Below, in pieces: positions 37,028 to 45,244 of a stretch of 64,000 nucleotides of DNA. The notes under the pieces were generated by a model that was not told the origin of the DNA, ran no database searches, and saw nothing but the letters and a program-made list of their open reading frames with translations. Position 1 is the first letter of the stretch; every line of letters starts with the position of its first letter. The stretch covers positions 1 through 64,000 of the forward strand of contig NZ_JADIJK010000027.1 in NCBI RefSeq assembly GCF_017355205.1, given 5' to 3'. The translations under genes and the position numbers were made by a program. The stretch is from Bacillus sp. SD088. Lineage in GTDB: Bacteria; Bacillota; Bacilli; Bacillales; Bacillaceae_C.

Positions 37028-37218
37028 AGCAAGAGAAAGGGGCCATTTATCCACTTGTTATGCTCATTTCTGCGCTTGTTTTAATTTTTATAGGTGAAAT
37101 GGTCCATATTTATGTAGCGGAGTGGGGGTATATCCAAGAAATTCAATCCTTTTATCAAAGTGAAATCAGGGAAATAATTCAACAAAATGCAAAGGAAAGA
37201 AATTTAATGATAAAATAA
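37021..37218 (+). CDS. comGG: ComGG-like protein, short, with ATT start
   Basis: 65 residues from ATT 37021. The perfect ribosome binding site AAGGAGG (37007-37013) points to 37021, but the in-frame codons after the stop at 37006 include no ATG/GTG/TTG until 37054. The N-terminus (KQEKGAIYPLVMLISALVLIF) aligns with ComGG of B. subtilis (RGFIYPAVLF...). ComGG is normally about 120 residues, so the C-terminal half is missing; the frame ends at a TAA 40 bases before aroK. Either a divergent short form or a decaying gene. Confidence 0.68.
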   Translation: MLKQEKGAIYPLVMLISALVLIFIGEMVHIYVAEWGYIQEIQSFYQSEIREIIQQNAKERNLMIK

Positions 37219-37255
37219 CCATAAATGAAAGTGTGAAACAAGGGGGAGCATCACT

Positions 37256-37765
37256 TTGAATATAAAAGGACCATTATTTTTGATTGGATTTATGGGAGCT
37301 GGAAAAACCTCTGTTGGTGAAAAACTAGCTGAAATTTGCGGCACTTCCGTAGTGGATTCCGACCAGGAAATTGAGCGCAAGGTGAAGATGACCATTCCGG
37401 AAATTTTTGCTGAATACGGAGAGGTATATTTCCGAAGAGTGGAATCTGACGTGTTAAGCGAGTTATCTCAGGAGCCTGTTATCATTACAACAGGTGGAGG
37501 GATAATCTTAAAAGAAGACAATCGAGAGGTATTAAAAAAATGTAAGACGATTTTTTTACAAGCTCATCCTCGTTCCATTCTGGAGCGTGTTGGGCTAGAT
37601 AGCGGAAGGCCACTTTTGCAAAATAAGAGCTTGGAAGAAGTGACAGATATGTATCAAACGAGGATGCCTTATTATTTGGAATGCGCATCATCTGTGGTGG
37701 ATACAAGCGAATTATCGATTGAAGAGGTTGCCCAAATGATTATACAAAAGATGAATGATTTCTAA
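37256..37765 (+). CDS. aroK: Shikimate kinase
   Basis: A 169-residue P-loop kinase of the aromatic amino acid pathway. Walker A is GFMGAGKTSVG, the shikimate-binding Asp is in VVDSDQEIE, the FRRVESD segment and TTGGGI loop follow, and SGRPLL marks the lid. The start is TTG 37256 after AAGGGGGAG. In B. subtilis aroK also follows comG. It is functionally linked to aroQ at 49 kb. Confidence 0.95.
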   Translation: MNIKGPLFLIGFMGAGKTSVGEKLAEICGTSVVDSDQEIERKVKMTIPEIFAEYGEVYFRRVESDVLSELSQEPVIITTGGGIILKEDNREVLKKCKTIFLQAHPRSILERVGLDSGRPLLQNKSLEEVTDMYQTRMPYYLECASSVVDTSELSIEEVAQMIIQKMNDF

Positions 37766-37836
37766 TTCACTTGGTTATACTTTACAAAGGAAGTAGTTTT
37801 TCCAACCATTTCCTTAATTGTAAAGAGGTGAAGGCG

Positions 37837-38010
37837 ATGTCGTTTGATGATTATATGAGATATATGACAGAAACCTTTGTGAAACATTTTGAAAGACCGA
37901 AAGCAGAGCGTAAACAAATTAGATTGAAGCGCAAAGAGGCTAGTCCACCAAAGTTATACCAATGGTTTGGTTTAATGCCTTATTCTATTCGGATGATATT
38001 CAAAAGATAG
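37837..38010 (+). CDS. yqzE: YqzE family protein
   Basis: 57 residues, MSFDDYMRYMTETFVKHFERP..., basic, ending in a short hydrophobic segment (YQWFGLMPYSIRMIF). The ribosome binding site AAAGAGGTGAAGG lies before ATG 37837. It is positioned after comG/aroK as in B. subtilis. Function is unknown. Confidence 0.87.
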   Translation: MSFDDYMRYMTETFVKHFERPKAERKQIRLKRKEASPPKLYQWFGLMPYSIRMIFKR

Positions 38011-38046
38011 GTTCCCCTTTTGATCAAGAGGAGAGCCTATCTTTTC

Positions 38047-38844
38047 TTATTGAGAAAGTGCATTTAAATAGAAAATTCCCCCATTAATGATTTCGACATT
38101 TATCAACGGCTCGTATTGGTCTTGAAGTGCTTTTTTTTCAACTTCATAGGTTTTCGGCTTTTCTTCTTGGTCCTCGTAGAAATGATCAAGCAGATCTAAG
38201 TCTTGTTCCCAACGTAATTTTGCCTCTTCAGCCCATGTATGATCTGTCGAATGAAGTTCTTTCTGTAAATAGGCTTCCATTCTATTTAAGCCACTTTCTG
38301 GTTTAATGATCGGGGAAACGGTAAAGCAATAGTCAGGAATTTTTGCTTGGAGATCTATCTGCTCCATTTTATCGAAAAATTGATCGAACAAAACCCCATT
38401 AATCAAATTTAATCCAAGCGATCTTAGAATATCTTTCTTTCTGTCACATTCATAAGAGATTTTAATATTCAGCATTAACCATGGGTGTAAGGGAACCTGT
38501 TTATTGATGGTCCCTTTCGCAGGATTTTCATAAAGGCGTATAAACCCAGCCCTTTGCTTCGTGATAGCGAAGAGCTGATGCAGACGTGGAGCTCCGAAAT
38601 GAATCACTTCGCCTTTCAAATCTTCTGGTGCTTGTTTTGGGTCTGTGATTAGGTGAATTTTCATTGGATTAGGCGTTCCACCCGTCTTTTCTAAATAAGT
38701 CCAGTAAAAAGGACGATTCATTAATGCTTTATCCATATCAATGGTTAATTGTACGGTCATATATCCTGGTTCATTTTGCTCAATTGGACAATCATTTTCT
38801 GTAAAAAAGGTTTCAAGATATTCGCGAATGTCATTCTGCTGCAA
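38047..38844 (-). CDS. yqhG: YqhG family protein
   Basis: 265 residues, no recognised domain beyond the YqhG family. Family-typical blocks are MTVQLTIDMDKALMNRPFYWTYLEKTGG and ENPAKGTINKQVPLHPWL. Function is unknown; it pairs with the neighbouring Snf2 ATPase. I chose TTG 38844 (protein begins MQQNDIREYL, like B. subtilis MQQQEIHSYL) after GATGAGG, rather than ATG 38856. It overlaps yqhH by 14 bases, suggesting coupled expression. Confidence 0.86.
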   Translation of the reverse strand: MQQNDIREYLETFFTENDCPIEQNEPGYMTVQLTIDMDKALMNRPFYWTYLEKTGGTPNPMKIHLITDPKQAPEDLKGEVIHFGAPRLHQLFAITKQRAGFIRLYENPAKGTINKQVPLHPWLMLNIKISYECDRKKDILRSLGLNLINGVLFDQFFDKMEQIDLQAKIPDYCFTVSPIIKPESGLNRMEAYLQKELHSTDHTWAEEAKLRWEQDLDLLDHFYEDQEEKPKTYEVEKKALQDQYEPLINVEIINGGIFYLNALSQ

Positions 38845-40513
38845 TATTATCCTCATCCTTTCTTATAGAATCTGCAAATTGGATGATAGAAGAGAGATTG
38901 TCCATCTTAATTTTCATTTCCCCTTCAGAATGAGAGGTTTGGAAAATATCTTGGACATATTCCTCCATGTTTAAATGATCAAACCTTGTGAGAATTTCAT
39001 CCAATTCTCCAACGATTCGTTCAAATAAATTTATTTTTTCATAAAGCAGTTTTAAAATATGTTCTTCAATTGTTTCCTTTATTGAGAAGTTATAAATATG
39101 AACATCTTTTTCTTGTCCTAAACGATGGATTCGTCCAATTCGTTGTTCTAATCGCATCGGATTCCAAGGTAAATCAAAATTAATAATATGGGAACAAAAT
39201 TGTAAATTGATCCCTTCTCCACCTGCTTCTGTGGCGATCAACACCTGAGCATGATTTTTAAACAGCTCTCGCATCCAATCTTTCTTACCACGCTTAAACC
39301 CACCTCTAAAAGGAACAGAGAGAATGCCATTTTTTTGCAAAAACCACTGTAAATATAATTGGGTTGCGCGGTATTCTGTGAAAATGATGACTTTATCATT
39401 GATCGTTTGAATCAATTCTAACGCTTTTTCAGCTTTCGAGTTTTGTTGAACGACATCAATTTTTTGCTTGACATCATTCATTTTCTCAACAATAGCTGGA
39501 GAAGGATTATCCATTTTATTTAACATGTTTTTTAACGTCATAAATACGGCTTCTCTACTACTACATGCTTCTCTTTTTAGGGTGAGAAGGGAAAATCCAT
39601 GTGCAGCAAATCCATCTACTGCATTTTTTAATGTATCAATGGATTGATATAATGCTTTTTCTTCTTTTGAAAAATCGATAAAAATACTTTCGACATGGCG
39701 TTCAGGCCATTCTACTCCTGTTTCACCTCGCCTATTTCGGATCATCACTTTATTCACTAATTCTTTTAAATATTCATCTTGTTGAAGGGTAGCTTTATTA
39801 TTTTTATACTGGTCTAAGAAGCCACTTTCTGACCCTAAATGCCCAGGCTTAAGTAAAGAGACAAGGTGAAAAATTTCTTCCATTCGATTTTGAATAGGGG
39901 TAGCTGTTAATAAAAGACAAAATTTTTTCTTAAGAGATTGGACAAATTGATAGTTTTTCGTTTTAGGATTCTTTAATTTATGGGCCTCATCAATCACAAT
40001 AAGATCATAATTTTGCTTAGCAATTATTTCTCTATGTGGGCTGCGTTTAGCCGTATCGATTGAGGAGACCACAACAGAAAATTGATCCCATACATAACTT
40101 TTCCTTTGGGGAACGGCTGGAATATGAAATTTTTCGTTCAATTCGCTAACCCACTGAGAAACAAGGGAAGCTGGTACCAAGATGAGCGCTTTTTTGACCA
40201 GCCCTCTAATCATATATTCCTTTAAAATCAATCCCGCTTCAATCGTTTTCCCCAATCCCACTTCATCAGCTAAAATCGCCTTTCCGTTCATTTTTTCAAC
40301 CACTTGTTGAGCGGTTTCCAGCTGATGGGGTAATGGGGTTAATTGCTGTAAATATTTTGGTGCTACTAAACCTTCAAAGCTAGGGATTGTTAAATGTTTC
40401 TCGGTTTTCATTGCCAGTTTAAATAGTTCTACATTGGCCCAAGGACCGTCTTTTTCTAATCTTTCTATAAAATCTTTTCTCCAATTTTGGTCGAATTGTA
40501 TGTTTACGGACAT
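38831..40513 (-). CDS. yqhH: Snf2-family DEAD/DEAH ATPase YqhH
   Basis: 560 residues. Snf2 core: Q-like LPHQLETA, Walker A ADEVGLGKTIEA, VIDEAHKLKNP (motif II), LLTATPIQN (III), FTEYRATQ (IV), ATEAGGEGINLQF (V) and QRIGRIHRLGQ (VI). It resembles RapA-type bacterial Snf2 proteins that may remodel RNA polymerase or nucleoprotein, but its role is not established. The ribosome binding site GTAGGAGG is on the minus strand. In B. subtilis the divergent neighbour is the gcv operon, which is absent here. Confidence 0.9.
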   Translation of the reverse strand: MSVNIQFDQNWRKDFIERLEKDGPWANVELFKLAMKTEKHLTIPSFEGLVAPKYLQQLTPLPHQLETAQQVVEKMNGKAILADEVGLGKTIEAGLILKEYMIRGLVKKALILVPASLVSQWVSELNEKFHIPAVPQRKSYVWDQFSVVVSSIDTAKRSPHREIIAKQNYDLIVIDEAHKLKNPKTKNYQFVQSLKKKFCLLLTATPIQNRMEEIFHLVSLLKPGHLGSESGFLDQYKNNKATLQQDEYLKELVNKVMIRNRRGETGVEWPERHVESIFIDFSKEEKALYQSIDTLKNAVDGFAAHGFSLLTLKREACSSREAVFMTLKNMLNKMDNPSPAIVEKMNDVKQKIDVVQQNSKAEKALELIQTINDKVIIFTEYRATQLYLQWFLQKNGILSVPFRGGFKRGKKDWMRELFKNHAQVLIATEAGGEGINLQFCSHIINFDLPWNPMRLEQRIGRIHRLGQEKDVHIYNFSIKETIEEHILKLLYEKINLFERIVGELDEILTRFDHLNMEEYVQDIFQTSHSEGEMKIKMDNLSSIIQFADSIRKDEDNIAAE

Positions 40514-40637
40514 AAGTACCTCCTACAATAAAGCGAGACATATCGAGTGGGATTTTAAGCAGTTAGGTACTAGTATAGCCAAAAAACTAAATATCTATTT
40601 CTGTGTTGGGGATTGCGCTTTATTAATGCATATAAAA

Positions 40638-40667
40638 GCACCGCAGACAATTAGGGCTCTGCGGTGC
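40638..40667 (-). terminator. Terminator after yqhL
   Basis: GCACCGCAGA / TCTGCGGTGC (40638-40647 and 40658-40667). On the minus strand the stem is followed by TTTTAT. Confidence 0.78.
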
Positions 40668-40672
40668 TTAGA

Positions 40673-41068
40673 TCAACTATTATATTTTTTTGTGGCCTTT
40701 ATTTTCCCGGTCCACTTTTTAAATCCACCTTGTAGTTGGTAAAGTTGCTTGTATCCTTTTTTGTATAGCATTTGCCCAGCTCTTCCGCTGCGCATTCCAC
40801 TTTGGCAATAAAGATATACTGGTTTATCAGGACGAATTTCTTTCATTCTATTTTTCAATTGAGAAATAGGGATATTGCGAGCCCCTAAAATATGGCCGGC
40901 ATCGAATTCATTTGTCTCACGCACATCAATGAGTTGTGCTTTTCGATAGCCCGAACGAAATTCATCTTCTGAAAGTGTGTTTATAATTTTCTTTTGATGA
41001 AAAAAATTATATAGAGAAAATATGATGATAATCCCTAAAATAATAAGTAATGTGTATAAAGCTGTCAA
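40673..41068 (-). CDS. yqhL: Membrane-anchored rhodanese-like protein YqhL
   Basis: 131 residues: an N-terminal transmembrane anchor (TLLIILGIIIIFSLYNFF), then a single rhodanese domain with LIDVRETNEFDAGHILGARNIP and the active-site loop CQSGMRS. The Cys is a sulfur carrier in this fold; the physiological substrate is unknown. The start is TTG 41068, with GGGGGAAG upstream. Divergent from nrdJ. Confidence 0.9.
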   Translation of the reverse strand: MTALYTLLIILGIIIIFSLYNFFHQKKIINTLSEDEFRSGYRKAQLIDVRETNEFDAGHILGARNIPISQLKNRMKEIRPDKPVYLYCQSGMRSGRAGQMLYKKGYKQLYQLQGGFKKWTGKIKATKKYNS

Positions 41069-41298
41069 TTTTTTTCTTCCCCCCTCTGGTAAACAAGCCT
41101 ATTTTTTATTATATTATTCAATGCGGCCTTTATCAAAACTTTTATATGAGTTGTGAGGAAATTTAGTAAAAGGGGTAATGAATACGAAAAAGGAAAATAT
41201 CCAAAACTGTCGTTTTTTTTGATTTTTTCGTAACGAATCTTTGTTTTTCTCGCGATATCATCCATTTTTGAATTTGACAAAAGGCAAAATCTTTTTAC

Positions 41299-41348
41299 TT
41301 GATTTACAATATATTGTGTTTAATAATGGTTTAGAAACAATATATAGT
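41299..41348 (+). promoter_or_regulatory. nrdJ promoter with two NrdR boxes
   Basis: ACAATATATTGT (41306-41317) and ACAATATATAGT (41337-41348) match the NrdR box and are centred 31 bp apart, three helical turns, as is typical. A promoter TTGATT (41299-41304), 17 bases, AATAAT (41322-41327) has box 1 in its spacer and box 2 just downstream. This indicates repression by NrdR when dATP is high; nrdR itself is not in the window. Confidence 0.75.
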
Positions 41349-41408
41349 ATTGATAGTGATTATTTTAGAGGGGTTTATGTGTTTCTTAAGATGGAAGGAG
41401 TTAGTTAA

Positions 41409-43364
41409 ATGGCAACAGCTTTTCAACAATACGCAGATTTGAATATTGAAAGATTAAACAAGGATATCCGACAGTTCGAACAAGTATTTCCCGTTACAGC
41501 AGACATGAAGATCACACATAAGGGGGTATCCCGCCTCGTTATGATTGATCGGTATGCATATAAGGATACAGAAAAAGTAACATTAGCAGCAGGTGACTTT
41601 ATTGTTTTAACGATTAAAGAAGATCCGAAATTTCCGGCAAGAGGATTGGGTTTTATCCAATCAATTGATTGGGAAGAGAATACAGCACAAGTTCTTGTAG
41701 AAGAGGAATTCCGTAATTCGTTAGATGAGGCAGAAGAAAGACAAACAGGACTCATCGATCGCCCGCTTGATGTCATCGAAAAACCGTTGGAAGTTTTTTA
41801 TGAACAAATTGCTAAAAGAAACGCTAATGGTTTGGCTGCGGTAGAAAAGACAGCCGACAAAAAACAAGAATGGTTTGAGAAGTTTTATCAAGAACTTTCA
41901 AGCTTAAATTTTATTCCGGCGGGACGAGTTTTATATGGCGCTGGTTCTGAGACGGATGTAACGTACTTTAATTGTTACGTTATGCCTTTTGTCCCGGATT
42001 CTAGAGAAGGAATTTCGGAGCACCGTAAGCAAGTAATGGAGATTATGAGTAGAGGGGGCGGAGTTGGTACGAATGGTTCCACTTTAAGACCTCGGAATAC
42101 ACTCGCTCGTGGTGTCAACGGGAAATCATCGGGATCTGTTTCATGGCTTGATGATATTGCAAAGCTTACACATCTAGTTGAACAAGGTGGGTCTCGTAGA
42201 GGGGCTCAAATGATCATGCTGTCTTCTTGGCATCCAGATATTGTGGAATTTATTATTTCCAAAATGCAGAACCCAAGAATTTTAAAATTCCTAATTGAGA
42301 ATACAACAGATCCTGTCATTAAAAAACATGCCAAAGATAAACTGAAATTTACTCCTTTAACACAAACAGAAGAAGCAATGTACCAAGGGATTCTCAATTA
42401 TCGTAATATGCCTGGATATGGCGGTTTTGATGAGTCTATTTTTCTTGAAGCTGAGGAGAAATTAAATGAAGGTGGTACGTATTCTGTTCATAACTCTGAA
42501 TTTTTAACAGGAGCTAATATTTCTGTTTGTTTGACAAATGATTTTATGGAAGCAGTCGATGCAGACGGTGAATATGAGCTTCGTTTCCCAGATGTTGAAA
42601 ATTATGATCAGGAATCCATGCAGATTTATAATGAAGAGTGGCATAATGTTGGGGATGTGCGTGAATGGGAGAAACTTGGTCATAAAGTGCGTACATACCG
42701 AAAAATGAAAGCAAAAGAATTATGGAATTTAATTAATATTTGTGCCACCTATTCAGCAGAACCAGGCATTTTCTTTATTGATAATGCTAATGACATGACC
42801 AATGCGAAAGCATATGGACAAAAGGTTGTTGCTACTAACCCGTGTGGGGAACAACCGCTCGCACCATATTCTGTTTGTAATCTGGCGGCTGTCAATCTTG
42901 CGAATATGGCAGATAAAGAAAAGAAAATTGTTGATTTTGAAAAACTAAGACAAACCGTTAAAATCGGTGTAAGAATGCAGGATAATGTCATCAACGCAAC
43001 TCCTTATTTCTTAGAAGACAATAAAAAACAAGCACTTGGAGAAAGACGTGTTGGGCTTGGTGTTATGGGACTTGCCGATCTTTTAATCTATTGTGAAAAG
43101 GAATATGGATCAGCCGCAGGAAATAAGCTTGTTGATCAAGTATTTGAAACCATTGCAACAGAAGCCTACAAAGAGTCGATTGAAATTGCGCAAGAAAAAG
43201 GTAGTTTCCCATTCCTTCAAGGGGAATCGGAAGAAGAAACAAAACGTTTACGTCAAGCCTTTATTGAAACAGGTTATATGAAACAGATGCCAGAGGAGAT
43301 TAGGGAAGATATTTTAGAATACGGTATTCGTAATTCACATCTACTAACTGTTGCGCCTACGGGT
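41409..43364 (+). CDS. nrdJ: Adenosylcobalamin-dependent (class II) ribonucleotide reductase, 5' exon
   Basis: Codons 1-652 of NrdJ, which reduces ribonucleotides to deoxyribonucleotides using a B12-derived radical and works with or without oxygen. The first ~120 residues are family-specific. The catalytic barrel follows with YFNCYVMPFVPDSREG, GANISVCLTND, the NPCGEQPLAPYSVCNL active-site loop, and ends at TVAPTG. The protein continues in frame at 44486 after removal of the intron (43365-44485), giving 850 residues, the usual size. Unspliced RNA would add 12 intron-coded residues and stop at 43403. The ribosome binding site is GGAAGGAG before ATG 41409. Confidence 0.93.
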
Positions 43365-43553
43365 AAAGTGATTGCCCCCTATATCTGTAAAGATGTAGCG
43401 TAAACTTGGCTATATGCGGGAAACTCTCAGTATCCATTCGTACTCGCGTCTTGCCAACGCTCAATTAGAGTAAAAATCGAATGGTGGAGACAATCCGCAG
43501 GGAAGTCGTGGCTGACCCTTCAACGACTACACGCTGAGCAACCATGAAATATG

Positions 43554-43584
43554 CACCTCAGAGAAATAAGAATATAATGAGGTG
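43554..43584 (+). promoter_or_regulatory. Hairpin that hides the ribosome binding site of the intron ORF
   Basis: CACCTCA (43554-43560) pairs perfectly with TGAGGTG (43578-43584), which contains the only Shine-Dalgarno sequence (GAGGTG), five bases before the ATG at 43590. The fold would block translation of the endonuclease from the precursor RNA, a strategy known for phage intron endonucleases. Confidence 0.65.
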
Positions 43585-43589
43585 ACATA

Positions 43590-44414
43590 ATGAAAAAATT
43601 ATGTTTAAATTGCGGAATTACAATGAATGTTAAACCCAGTCTTTATCAAAGAAAGAAATTTTGTTCCCGAAAATGTAAAGGGGAATACCACTCAAAAAAA
43701 CCAGATGCTTTTCAACATTTAAGTAAAAAGACAACTGTAATTTGTGCATATTGCGGTAATAAATTATTAAGAAAACCTTCTTCCATTAGTAAGAGTAACT
43801 TTTGCAATCGAACTTGTCGTACGGCTTACTTAAGAGCTAATGGCAAAAACACAAATCAACATTTAAAAAAACAAATCACGAAAATTTGTCTTGCTTGCGG
43901 GGAAGAATTCAAGGTAATTGAATCAAGAAAAGAAACTGCAAAATATTGCTCTAGGTCTTGTCTGGGAAAAGCAAATGGTGAAAGAGGTAAAATTCAGTAT
44001 AGAAAACGAGTTAAAATTCAATGTACTAATTGCTCACGTACATTAGAACGTAAACCCTCCATAATAAGGCAATGGAATTTTTGCGATAGTACTTGTATGG
44101 CTGAATATTATACAAAATCCGGAGCTTTTTCGGGGGAAAATAACTTGGCTTGGCAAGGTGGCGATATTGATTATTATGGTCCTAACTGGAGATCTCAAAG
44201 AAAAAAAGCCAGAATTAGAGATAATTTTACTTGCCAAGATTGCGGACTAACCGAAAAAGAATATGGTAAAGAACTATCTGTTCATCATATTATCCCTTTT
44301 AGGGAGTTTAATGGAGACTGGGAAGAAGCAAATAGATTAACGAATTTGGTTTGTTTATGTGAACATCCGTGTCACCGCAATAGACATAAAAACATGGTTG
44401 ATGATATAGTCTGA
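43590..44414 (+). CDS. Intron-encoded HNH homing endonuclease with four tandem zinc fingers
   Basis: 274 residues. Four fingers with identical spacing C-X2-C-X16-C-X3-C start at residues 5, 52, 100 and 145, probably the DNA-recognition module. An HNH nuclease domain covers ~200-266: zinc cysteines in TCQDCG, catalytic LSVHHIIPF, the Asn in RLTNLVCLC and CHRNRH. It should cut intronless nrdJ alleles near the insertion site to start homing; that target is inferred. The gene lies in the P8 loop, and its last codons (ending VDDIV and the stop) are also the P8' and P7' strands. All key HNH residues are present, so it looks intact. Confidence 0.88.
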   Translation: MKKLCLNCGITMNVKPSLYQRKKFCSRKCKGEYHSKKPDAFQHLSKKTTVICAYCGNKLLRKPSSISKSNFCNRTCRTAYLRANGKNTNQHLKKQITKICLACGEEFKVIESRKETAKYCSRSCLGKANGERGKIQYRKRVKIQCTNCSRTLERKPSIIRQWNFCDSTCMAEYYTKSGAFSGENNLAWQGGDIDYYGPNWRSQRKKARIRDNFTCQDCGLTEKEYGKELSVHHIIPFREFNGDWEEANRLTNLVCLCEHPCHRNRHKNMVDDIV

Positions 44415-44485
44415 TCCCCATGGCGACATGGGGAGCGGGTACTAATAATCCCGCCCTCTATAATTTCTAGAGAGTAACAAAAATG

Positions 44486-45082
44486 AGTACAGGCACAATG
44501 GTTGGCGTTTCTACAGGTTTAGAGCCTTATTTCTCCTTTACGTATTATCGCAGTGGCCGCCTCGGGAAGTTTATAGAAGTAAAAGCAGATATTGTGGAGG
44601 AATTTTTACAAGCAAATCCTGATACGGATCCAGATCATTTACCAGAATGGTTTGTGACTTCGATGAGTCTAGCGCCAGAGGCTCACGCGGATGTACAATG
44701 TATCATTCAACGGTGGATTGATAGCTCTATTTCTAAAACTGTGAATGCACCAAAAGGATATGCGGTAGAACAAGTACAAAAGGTGTATGAACGACTCTAC
44801 CAGGGAGGAGCAAAAGGCGGAACCGTGTATGTGGATGGAAGTCGTGATTCACAGGTCCTTACTTTGAAAGCCGAAGATAATACAGCGGAGACAAGTGAGC
44901 AGCTACAGTTTAGTGAACCAGTAGTCTTGGTTGATACAATCCAGGATCTTCGCTCAACAAGTGTTACATTTGGATCTGAGGTAGGAGATACATGTCCAGT
45001 CTGCCGCAAAGGAAATGTTAAAGATATTGGTGGATGCAATACTTGTGACAACTGTAACGCCCAATTAAAATGTGGTTTATAA
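44486..45082 (+). CDS. nrdJ: Class II ribonucleotide reductase, 3' exon
   Basis: Codons 653-850 of NrdJ plus stop. It begins STGTMVGVSTGLEPYF, continuing the PTG|STG loop of the 5' exon. It includes LAPEAHADVQCIIQRWIDSSISKT and a Cys-rich C-terminus (TCPVCRKGNVKDIGGCNTCDNC) that probably serves thiol re-reduction of the active site. The ATG at 44483 overlapping the junction is not a natural start: it has no ribosome binding site and straddles the intron's last base. A terminator follows. Confidence 0.93.
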   Translation, partial: STGTMVGVSTGLEPYFSFTYYRSGRLGKFIEVKADIVEEFLQANPDTDPDHLPEWFVTSMSLAPEAHADVQCIIQRWIDSSISKTVNAPKGYAVEQVQKVYERLYQGGAKGGTVYVDGSRDSQVLTLKAEDNTAETSEQLQFSEPVVLVDTIQDLRSTSVTFGSEVGDTCPVCRKGNVKDIGGCNTCDNCNAQLKCGL

Positions 45083-45114
45083 ATTTTAAGCAACACAAAA
45101 TGTGGATTTAAAAT

Positions 45115-45153
45115 CACCCCCTTAGATTATTTTTATCTAAAGGGGTGTTTTTA
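45115..45153 (+). terminator. Terminator after nrdJ
   Basis: CACCCCCTTAGAT / ATCTAAAGGGGTG (45115-45127 and 45135-45147), one bulged C, followed by TTTTT. Confidence 0.85.
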
Positions 45154-45189
45154 TGTCCAAAAGAGCTAGAATGAACAAGGATATTCGTA

Positions 45190-45217
45190 TTGACAAATTT
45201 AAATAAATAGATATGAT
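45190..45217 (+). promoter_or_regulatory. Promoter of the tyrS T-box transcript
   Basis: TTGACA (45190-45195), 16-base spacer, TATGAT (45212-45217). Confidence 0.68.
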
Positions 45218-45244
45218 ATGTATCAATTAGTATTTGCATTACGA

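Larger units (their letters stand above)
43365..44485 (+). mobile_element. Group I self-splicing intron in nrdJ (1121 nt)
   Basis: The last exon base is U and the last intron base is G, as required. P1: GGGU (43361-43364) with GCCC (43374-43377), a U.G pair at the splice site. P2: 43380-43397 with a GUAA loop. P3: UAGCGU (43396) / ACGCUG (43531). P4: UGCGG (43415) / CCGCA (43495). P5 extension: CCAUUCG (43434) / CGAAUGG (43478). P6: GGG (43500) / CCC (43516). P7: GACUA (43525) / UAGUC (44407). P8: CAACCAUG (43539) / CAUGGUUG (44393). P9: CCCCAUG-GCGA-CAUGGGG (44416-44433), P9.1 and P9.2 to 44472. One base separates P7 from P3', leaving no room for P7.1, so it is not subgroup IA. Joined exons read PTG-STG in frame. 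Confidence 0.92.

Noticed and set aside
41065-41280. 71-codon minus-strand open frame between yqhL and nrdJ
   Set aside because: No ribosome binding site, low-complexity composition, and it covers the yqhL promoter region.
43459-43538. GCUCA (43459) / UGAGC (43534) as the P3 helix of the intron
   Set aside because: Its 5' arm lies after P4 5' and inside the P5 extension, which breaks the obligatory group I order. UAGCGU / ACGCUG (43396 / 43531) satisfies the order.
41409-45082. nrdJ as a frameshifted pseudogene or as a gene split by an intein
   Set aside because: The intervening frame is not continuous with the 5' exon (stop at 43403), the inserted ORF has its own ATG and ribosome binding site, no intein splicing motifs (N-terminal Cys/Ser block or C-terminal His-Asn) are at the borders, and a full group I core fits the exact exon junction.
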